From Nansenia antarctica (taxonomy: Eukaryota; Chordata; Actinopteri; Argentiniformes; Microstomatidae): DNA of 64,000 bases. The number at the start of each line of letters is the position of its first letter. The first letter of the stretch is position 1. The stretch is from contig OZ022339.1 in assembly GCA_963989245.1 (NCBI GenBank), positions 91,611,642 through 91,675,641 of the forward strand, in the 5' to 3' direction. The notes beneath the pieces are model-generated. The model saw only the letters and a list, made by a program, of their open reading frames with translations. It did no database searches and was not told the origin of the DNA. Position numbers and translations under genes: made by a program. This document shows, piece after piece, positions 55,376-64,000 of this stretch.

Positions 55376-55446
<71 letters not shown>

Positions 55447-55460
55447 AGACACAGACACAC

Positions 55461-55549
<89 letters not shown>
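55376..55549. repeat. (AC)n array of about 174 bp
   Basis: The longest AC array in the window, interrupted once by AGACACAGACACAGAC and a CGCAC. Confidence 0.97.
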
Positions 55550-55551
<2 letters not shown>

Positions 55552-56595
55552 GACATCCCTGAAAGAAGCCTAATCCTCAGGCTTGGCAGATGTTCACTGC
55601 TTTCTCTAAACCCACACTGTGCTCTGTGTAGTCTAACAGAGTATGATAGCTGCCACAGTTAACCCAGACATCATTTACATCATTTACATCATTTACATTT
55701 TGACTTGAAACGATGAAGTCTTTGCCCCCGCAGCCTTACAGTACTGTGTGTATATACTATGTTGTGTTTGATGGGGCGGTGCGTTGGGTGGTCTGTGTGG
55801 GGGTTATTGATGGTGTTGCTGCCCATAACCAAAATAAAGATCATTTGTTTAAATAAATGAAATATGTATAAGAATGGGTTGAATTCTCTGCTCTCGATCT
55901 CGTCTTTTTTGTTTGCTTTACATTCCAGTCAAAGAAGACTTAGAGGAGAGAACACCAGTACAGTAATGTTAACAAATCATTTTTTATGATTTTAAACTCA
56001 CCATGGTGTTTTAAAGGTCTAACAGATGTTGTTAACAATAGTTTTGAGGTGGGGAGGCTAGGCTACCCCAAATTACAGCTGCCTTTTAAAACAAGGCTCA
56101 TTTTGAAATGAAGGTGGGTGTGTAATTGTTGCCAGACTCCCTGAGTGCTGCTACTTTGGACAGCCTGCCTCAGTTTAGTCTGCAAGGTTCTCCCTTTCAG
56201 ACAAGCTGCAAGAGACTTTTACGAGGGAAAAGTAGGAAACAAACTCTGGTCTGGATTCTACCATCACCTGGACTGGACTGGACTGGAGCGCAGAGAGAGC
56301 AGGCTGCATAAGCTGTGTTGCCAGGCAAGCTGAACCCAAGCTGCCAACTCACATTTATACAGCTTCAGAGTATCCGTCGGTAGAAGTGGCACAGGAAAGA
56401 TTCTGTATCTGTAGACGGTGACGGTGTACCAAGACATGTCAGGATGCAGGGAATGTTTGGCTTTGAAAGTGGTTCACATTTGATTAATTAGGTATCACAG
56501 CCAGGGAAATATTGGGATTATGGAATGATAATTAAATTCTTGTATCAGAATGTGGAGGTTTTCAGAATCCACCTCGAGAGTCCTTTTTGATATTG

Positions 56596-56596
<1 letters not shown>
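55550..56596 (+). other. nhs intron segment, nothing recognised
   Basis: A short triple ATCATTTAC repeat near 55669-55698. Otherwise unique-looking. Confidence 0.5.
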
Positions 56597-56641
<45 letters not shown>

Positions 56642-56695
56642 GTGTGTGCACGTGTGCGTGCGTGCGTGTGTGTAGTGTGTGTAGTGTGTGTAGTG
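56597..56695. repeat. (TG)n and TGTGTAG repeats
   Basis: (TG)n at 56597-56635, then GCGTG variants and GTGTGTAGT units. Confidence 0.93.
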
Positions 56696-56926
56696 GGTAG
56701 GGGTAGCTGGGGCAGATGGGTATACGGGGACGGGGTGGGGTCAGTAGTGATAGTGCATTGTTCACAGGCCTGCTATGGAGACTGATTGGTTAATAAGTAG
56801 GGGAGTGATGTCGTCCAATGGGAAAGACTAGAGGGGGGGCTGGGAGGGAGACAATGAAATAATCTTGCTTGGTTGACCTCAGCGCGGTGATTAGGACGGC
56901 CCTGCATGAAGTAGCCCTCTACCCCG

Positions 56927-57000
56927 CTTCCCTCCTTCCCTCCCTCCTTCCCTCCCTCCCTCCCTCCTTTCCTCCCTCCCTCCTTTCCTCCCTCCCCCTG
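56927..57000. repeat. (CCCT/CCTT)n polypyrimidine tract
   Basis: A mixed CCCTCCTT tract of about 74 bp, with strong strand asymmetry. Confidence 0.93.
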
Positions 57001-57098
57001 CCCTGCCTAGTGTCCCCAAACCGAGGAAGAGGGGCAGCAGCATGGGCATGGTAAACACAGAGCTCAGCCCCGTCTGTAACGTATGGAGGTGAGAGCAG

Positions 57099-57101
<3 letters not shown>

Positions 57102-57133
<32 letters not shown>
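57102..57133. repeat. (CA)16 microsatellite
   Basis: CA array followed by CTCACACTCACACG. Confidence 0.95.
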
Positions 57134-57140
<7 letters not shown>

Positions 57141-57408
57141 CACACGCACAAACAATGTAGAACAACACCATTGGCTGCCTGACGACACACTTCTGGCAAA
57201 TAGCGGTGTGTTGTGTTCAAGCTGCTGCGTCTGAACTGGAATGTGCAACTGGCGCTCCAGCTGTGTCATCGAGTCTCATCCAATGGGATTGTGTCTCTTC
57301 ACAGGCCTAATGGTGTCTAAATATGTTGGCAAGCTGATCAAAATGAATGAATTCAGCCACATGATAATAAGTCAGAACTGTAGCGATCTCTAGTATCCAG
57401 ATATAGAC

Positions 57409-57601
<193 letters not shown>

Positions 57602-57683
57602 AACATAGCATAGAATAGAATATAACATGGCAGCCCCCAAATAACACTGTGAACAATCCCCTTTCAATTACTACTAATACATA

Positions 57684-57824
57684 CAGTGGAGGAAATATAT
57701 ATTTTTATTGAGTTAATGCCAATGTCTGGTCGAAATTCCATGTGAATAACAATGCAATGGAAATATGTTGAATTCAATTGTTTTTAATAATAATTGATGT
57801 GTTGAATACTTATTTCCCCCACTG
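57684..57824. mobile_element. 141-bp Tc1-type MITE with TA target duplication
   Basis: TA, then CAGTGGAGGAAATA on the left; TATTTCCCCCACTG, then TA on the right. The inverted ends and TA duplication mark a mariner/Tc1-type miniature element, non-coding. Confidence 0.88.
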
Positions 57825-57989
57825 TATATATAACAGGATATACAGTATTATGTCCTGGTTCTATGGGGTTGGTCTGTCCTTGAGATGAACTCATCATGCT
57901 TCAAATGCAGCAACAACAACATCTCAGTGGTTTGACCTCAAGTCCACCAAACCTATTGTAAACCTGCTGTTCACTCCTCCAGGCCCCCA

Positions 57990-58485
57990 AACTCTGCTCC
58001 CTCTGGGAGAGGGCCTGGTCAACTCTGCTCCCTCTGGGTGAGGGCCTGGTCAACTCTGCTCCCTCTGGGAGAGGGCCTGGTCAACTCTGCTCCCTCTAGG
58101 AGAGGGCCTGGTCAACTCTGCTCCTCTGGGAGAGGGCCTGGTCAACTCCGCTCCTCTGGGAGAGGGCCTGGTCAACTCTGCTCCCTCTGGGAGAGGGCCT
58201 GGTCAACTCTGCTCCCTCTGGGAGAGGGCCTGGTCAACTCTGCTCCCTCTGGGAGAGGGCCTGGTCAACTCTGCTCCCTCTAGGAGAGGGCCTGGTCAAC
58301 TCCGCTCCCTCTGGGAGAGGGCCTGGTCAACTCTGCTCCCTCTGGGAGAGGGCCTGGTCAACTCTGCTCCCTCTAGGAGAGGGCCTGGTCAACTCTGCTC
58401 CTCTGGGAGAGGGCCTGGTCAACTCTGCTCCCTCTGGGAGAGGGCCTGGTCAACTCTGCTCCCTCTGGGAGAGGGCCTGGTCAAG
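57990..58485. repeat. 31-bp minisatellite, about 16 copies
   Basis: Unit ACTCTGCTCCCTCTGGGAGA plus GGGCCTGGTCA. Variants include CTCTAGG, a lost CC and CTCCGCT. It contains the internal palindrome CCCTCTGGGAGAGGG. Confidence 0.96.
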
Positions 58486-59424
58486 CACTTCCTCCAAAAG
58501 CTTTGCAAAGCCAAATTATTTTTTTAATCAAAGATCAGGACTGCAATGAAAGCAATGAAAGCCCTTAATATGTTCAGCTTCTGATAGCTCTCATTCCTTA
58601 ACTTCCTCCTCATGACACCTCCCTCTCTCTCACCCAGACACACACACACACACACACACAGACGCCGCTATTTCGGTCGCATCCGTTTGTTTGGGTTTCC
58701 TCCCTAGGCAGTAGGCTGTGAAGTGTGGTCAGAATTAGACCAGGAGGAGTGGTTGAGGAGTGGTCCAGGATGCCTGTAGACCCACCAGCCTAAATCACAG
58801 AATAGGAAGAGAGACGAAGCTCTCTCCAATCACAGATGAGGTCACAAGGGATAATCTCACCACGTCCCTGGTCCAGAGGGTGTGTGATGTCAGAGGAAGC
58901 ACTCTTGTGATTGGGCTCCTTCCATTCTGTGCCCGCGCACCATTAGGGCTGATGTTCTGGCAGCCCCTCCTCCTCCTCCTCCCCATGTTGTTCATCAGAG
59001 ATTGCGTATTATTCTGTCATCTTAGATGGGTTGGGCCTGTGTAGAGGACTGGTGACGTCATGAGTCTGGGCCCACTCCTGAGGTATTTGTTCAGAGACTA
59101 ACTCCAGGGGCCTCCCCCTTTCCGCTTCCTCTGCTAATATCATAACATAACCCTCGACCCATTTGTTCAATATCCTCATCGTGTCTGAGAGCACAGCCCT
59201 CGTCCGTAATCCTTTAAGAACACAGGAATGTCTCAGCACTTCATTGTATATGCAACCTGCTTCAAGGTTCCTAGAAGTATGTTGAATGATGTGTATTTTA
59301 GCCTGAGGGTATTAACTCGTCACTTGTTTGGGTTTTGAAGGTCAAGTTAATATTGAACGTTCTCATTCTTATTCTACATACAATGCACTCTCCTGCTGTG
59401 GGGCTGTTGTTAAGATGCAGTACG
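58486..59424 (+). other. nhs intron segment
   Basis: (CA)10 at about 58638-58660. Otherwise nothing recognised. Confidence 0.5.
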
Positions 59425-60320
59425 CTAATGGCGCTTCTCCACTACCGTCCCATACCGTACCAGAACCCATCCTCCCGCTTTGTTTCGCTTTCTCCACTGC
59501 CAACTGGGCCGTACCAGGCCGTAGTACCCGTACTGATTTTAGCTACCCTTCCTGACTCAGAGTGAAAGGTACTATCCGTGCTACGATGTGACGCTGCAGA
59601 CTGTTGATTGGTTTGATTGATAAGTGACGTGTCATACAGCTGTTGTTTACAATGGTCCGAGAGCCTTGAGAGTGAAAGACATCGCAATAAACATCGTTTT
59701 TTGCACAGATTTGAGTGTGCAAATGCTGCTTTTTGCACTCTATTTGATACTCTTCAGCTGCAGCACCCCAGCTAAGTCTGATCACGGATGAGCGGTGGTA
59801 TTTTCACTATATTGGGAATTTACATGGTGAAATGCATTCTTAGACATGACTACGTCATCATGATTGCAAAGATGCCACTTGAAATGCATGAAACCCATGT
59901 TTATTTGTGTCTTACACACTGCCTGTAGCCCAGTCACGAATGGTCCCAGTATTGTAGCTTCAGACGGAACAATTTGGTTTATTGTGCTTGCTGTAGCAAG
60001 CCCACAATATGTTATTGCGCATATATATTTATTTTAATCCTGTTCCTTTACCAACGGCTAAGACCACAGTATAGTAAGCTAGTTACTTTAGCTAGCTAAA
60101 GATATTGGCCCCCAAATCCTTTTACAACTTGTTTAGCAATTATGTTACGATGTTTCTGTCGAACTCCACAGCAACCTAATATAGCTAGCGAACAGAAGTG
60201 GGGACTGTCCTGACTCGCTCCGGGTCTGTTGTGTATAATGGAGAAGCGTTTCTGAAAATACGGTACGGGTAAGATACAAATGCGTGCCGTCCTGTCTGGT
60301 CAATGGAGAAGCACCATAAG
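59425..60320. mobile_element. Foldback DNA element, about 0.9 kb
   Basis: Inverted ends CTAATGGCGCTTCTCCACT (from 59425) and GGAGAAGCACCATAAG (to 60320) with matching inner GTACCGT/ACGGTAC motifs. The CTTCTCCA and GTACC signature is seen in common fish non-autonomous DNA transposons. A second repeat end (TTGTGCTTGCTGTAGCAAGC, 59984-60003) is nested inside. No coding frame. Confidence 0.7.
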
Positions 60321-62301
60321 TTTTAATCATTCCAAAAATGTACGAATTACCCTGGTATATCGGTAAGGATTCAGAGGGGAAATTGGATGGCAGACGATCA
60401 TTCATTACCTGAGACCATCGCTATCCCATCAACATCCCAATCAGAATGAAACGGTAGCGCAGTCCGACCAATCACCACTGTTGGCATTGTGTTGACTTAT
60501 CCTATTCTCTGCACAATAACGCAGCAAGCGCTCCAGAATCCTACGCTGATGTTGACAAGATGCACGTGAGGGAGGGAGTGTTTCTGTTTCTGATTCTGTT
60601 TCAAATAGGAGGGTCCAAATAGGAGGGTCCTCCGGGACAGCTTCAGGCATAGACATGGAACGCTGTACTGATTCTATTCAGGAGTTGTACCACAGAAATA
60701 TCATTTCTTGAACGGACATAGCCCCACAGACATGGCAATTTGGTTCATTTTATTTCTATAGGTCTTACTTGTCTGTCCAACCCCACAGTAGATCTCCAAC
60801 AGATCTGCCCCGTTCATCCCCTTGAGGGAAGAGTCTGGAAAACCTATGCAGAGCATTAGGAGATCTGGCCATGTGACCCTGGGGCGTCAATGCGGGTTTT
60901 AATCAAGTGAAATGTGTGGGATTTAAATCCATTAACATTTTAACTGAGTTCACCACCCCCATAAAACCAAGAATATAATCCCATCACTATTTAAAAGACT
61001 AAATCCATCGGTAGGATTAAACATGCTGTAGGTGATTGGTTTGCCGTAATCCCATATGTTCATTGTTTTGATGGTGATGGTGTCTTTTTGTGCCATAGTA
61101 ACATTTCACCACAGATGCGCTCGGTCTGTAGCAGCGGAAGCGTATTTCTGTCGTGTTCCTCTGTTCCGGTAACGACACAGAAATGGTCTGTGATCAAACA
61201 GGGAGAGGTTAGCTCTTTGTGCTTGGTGGTCTGCCAGCCGGACCTGTGTGCATGAAACTGAAAACATCTGGGGAAAACAGGCCGCATCAACAGGGTTCAG
61301 TTTGAAACATAAACCCACTGGAGGAGTTAAGAAGACGTCCCTTTAGGAGGCAGCACAGAGAAACAACGTGGAGAGTACTGTCAGGGTCTTTCTGTCTTTC
61401 TTAGTGTTTTCTGAATGTTCTACTAACTATATTGATAGAATAATTCTGCATAGTTTAGATAGTGATGTATTATTTTTTACTAGTTGTGTGGATTGAAGAC
61501 TATGGTTGCACTGATAGGCTGAAGTTAAAGAGAGGGACCAGTTGGGAGCAGCAATATTATTCTACAACACTTAAAGCAGAGCCTTTTTACATGTTGATGA
61601 TTCATTTTCTCATTAAAGCTACATTGCAAACATTTAGAATACTCTAAAGACATGAAAAAAACAGTACCTCAATTGGAGAAATTCATAAGAAGGACGGAAC
61701 CCAACTGCCCACTTGTAACGCTCATTACAAGTTGACTTAGTGTTTGAGCAGAGATGAAGATGTTGGAGTGCATTGATACAGAACATATGTTTCTTCCGCT
61801 GGTGAGTGGTGACGGACATAAATGGAGGGGGCTTCAGAGTTTGTGCTTGGCATTATAATGTGAACAGTGTCATTGGAAGACATGAACATCAACAACAAGT
61901 AGCGGCTTGTCAACAAAAGTGTGTGTGGGTGCAGAGATGTAAATGACGATGACCCTGTGGTTTACTCTCTGGCTTTTGTTTGTGTGATAAACAAAGTTAC
62001 CAGACATTGAGCCACAGCACGCACGCACACACACACACACCCACACACACACACACACCCACACACACACACACACACACACAGGTCAGACCAGTGTGGT
62101 GAGATTTTCTAGAAAGCACAGAGATAATCAGGAGCAGAGCTTAAAGAGCGGGAGAGAAAGTAATGAAGAAATCCCACTCTCTCCTTTACAGAAGCGCATT
62201 GCGTTCACCATTTTTTTTTATAAATAGACACATACTGTAGATTATCTCGTAATTACGAGATCCTACCCCGTACTCCTTATCCCACTCTCTCTGTCATTCC
62301 T

Positions 62302-62308
<7 letters not shown>
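60321..62308 (+). other. nhs intron segment
   Basis: (CA)n with CCAC interruptions at 62022-62083. Otherwise nothing recognisable. Confidence 0.5.

Positions 62309-62366
<58 letters not shown>
62309..62366. repeat. (CT)29 microsatellite
   Basis: Pure CT array, followed downstream by a G-rich patch at 62519-62545. Confidence 0.96.
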
Positions 62367-62370
<4 letters not shown>

Positions 62371-62764
62371 GTCTTTAGGCTTTCCTCGAACAGCTAGTTT
62401 CTACTGAGGTCTTGGATTATTGGACTGGACAGGCAATACTCCTGGGAGTGCCTTCCAAGTTTCTGCCTAACTGAATAACTGCTCTGAGTGGGGGACAGAA
62501 AGAGAGAGAGTGAGAGAGCGGGGAGGGGGGGGGGAGAGGGGGCGGTTGAGACGTTATCTATATAAGGCAAAAGATCAGGAAAGGGTTCAGATCAGAGAGA
62601 GACGCTGTGATTGGAAGATAAAAGAAGAAAAAATCAAACATCAACCGGGGCCCACCTTTGATGTGACTCAGATCCACAGATCCTCTCCCTGCCTCTCCCT
62701 CGCCTCCCCCTGTCATGAGTAGTACAGTCTGTACAGGGCCTGACCCCCACCTCCCCTCCATCTC

Positions 62765-62885
62765 TACTCAGAATCTGAATCAGAATTGCTTTTATTACAT
62801 CAATGTACGGATACAAGGGAATGGGAATCAATAAGAATAAGCAGGATATAGACAGTAACAATTGCAATCAACAATATCTGTAGGC
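62765..62885 (-). mobile_element. LINE-like 3' end, minus strand
   Basis: AGAATCTGAATCAGAATTGC then TTTTATTACATCAATGTACG is the reverse of a fish LINE 3' end family. About 120 bp remain. Confidence 0.6.
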
Positions 62886-63224
62886 CTATATACAAAAGCG
62901 TCAGAGCGTCATCTACTCCATTGGTTCCCGTGAGATCCGCGGCCATCCAATAAAACCGGTCCTGAAAGAAACAGGCTCGACTACAATAACAACAGTCATC
63001 TCCATGGTGATATATTAGTTTGTGGAGAGCAGGATGTGTTTTCCTTGGCTTGTTCCCTCACGCCACTCCCTCTTGCTTTCTGTTGTGCTACTGCTCACCG
63101 ACCTCATACACCTTCTAATGTCACAATGTGCTCTTGGTCCTTTCCCTCCTCACTCCTTTTCTCTCCGTAAGATTATATTGAATAGCAACCATGAGGTGAG
63201 GTTAGCGTTAGCTGTAACGCTTGT

Positions 63225-63228
<4 letters not shown>

Positions 63229-63299
<71 letters not shown>
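63229..63299. repeat. (GA)35 microsatellite
   Basis: Pure GA array. Confidence 0.96.
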
Positions 63300-63300
<1 letters not shown>

Positions 63301-63481
63301 AGCGAAGTAGGTCACAGAGTGCTGTTGGTGGCAACTCAGGGAAGTAGAAATGATGCCACCCATCTCTGAGGAGTGTTTGTGTTGGCTGACGGCCCGCAGT
63401 GTTTGACAAACGACGGCTTCCACTGCGCTACACACTGACTGAAGGAAATGTCAACCACCGCCATTGGTCCAGGCATGCCCA

Positions 63482-63540
63482 GACACACACACACACGGAT
63501 GCACACACACACACACACACACACGCGCACACACACACGC
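63482..63540. repeat. (AC)n microsatellite
   Basis: AC array with GGATG and GCGC interruptions. Confidence 0.94.
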
Positions 63541-64000
63541 AGATCACTGCACAATACCACAGTCAGTCAAGAGCCGTAAATAAACAAAAGGGACAGGGAG
63601 TGTTCTAGAAGTCAAACCCGCCCAGCAAGGAAACATTATCCCTCTGGGAATAACAACAACCTCAGGAAACTCTATACTACGGATTGCCCTATAAAATACA
63701 GATACACCCAGATACAGTGTAAGCTGCTGACTGGGATGGGATGGCGTGTGTCTCAGGCTTCCCTATGTGTGTGTTGTGTGTCCTCTTGATGTGATATGGA
63801 CACTGGCAGGTGAGCTGGGCGAGGCTCTGGAGGTTCTCAGGACGCCAGCAGAAGCCCTCCTGTCATAGCCAAGAGGATCCACTTTCTCCTCTACCACAGA
63901 AGAAGACACCATCCTGCTCGAGGCATGAGGGGCCGTATGGAGCTTATCTACGTATAGACTTGTTCTCTGACGGGTCTAAAGGCCAGGCTATATACATGTA
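63541..64000 (+). other. End of window, nhs intron
   Basis: No exon or repeat recognised in the last 460 bases. Confidence 0.5.

Noticed and set aside
58038..58283. Repetitive frame encoding Gly/Pro/Leu-rich peptide
   Set aside because: Product of the 31-bp minisatellite; no gene signals.

Overview
This window is vertebrate nuclear DNA, almost certainly from a teleost fish. It has GT-AG introns, a very high density of long (CA)n, (CT)n and (GATA)n arrays, Tc1/mariner and hAT remnants, LINE 3' ends with short tandem tails, and a tRNA-derived SINE of the usual fish type. Dispersed 'AGAACCC' repeats hint at a protacanthopterygian-type fish, but the species cannot be fixed from the sequence.

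Layout. (1) Positions 1-12615 hold the last ten coding exons of a REPS-family gene on the + strand, called reps2. The joined exons keep one reading frame for 277 codons and end with a natural stop. (2) Positions 12616-17790 are the reps2 3' side and intergenic DNA: a 27-bp minisatellite beginning right after the stop, two copies of one class II element, and a hAT element nested inside the second copy with a perfect 8-bp target duplication. (3) Positions 17791-20086 hold a compact, unrecognised gene: CRE and TATA promoter, a short non-coding exon, then one coding exon for a 287-residue coiled-coil protein with a hydrophobic C-terminal anchor. Half of that anchor is encoded by telomere-type TTAGGG repeats. 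A polyadenylation signal follows. (4) Positions 20100-26243 are intergenic DNA rich in transposons, ending in a GC-rich stretch. (5) Positions 26244-26523 are the first coding exon of a Nance-Horan syndrome family gene, called nhs. (6) Positions 26524-64000 are its very long first intron, with no further exon that I can support. It is filled with microsatellites, minisatellites, LINE, Tc1 and hAT relics and foldback elements.

From general knowledge, REPS2 and NHS are neighbours in the same orientation on human Xp22, so the order reps2 to nhs here looks like conserved synteny and supports both names. REPS proteins act in Ral/RalBP1-linked endocytosis. NHS proteins carry a WAVE-homology-type N-terminus and act on actin and cell junctions. 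Nothing suggests they are co-regulated. The most interesting items are the coiled-coil gene with its telomere-repeat-encoded membrane tail, and reps2 exons enclosed by complementary (GT)n/(AC)n arrays that could influence splicing.
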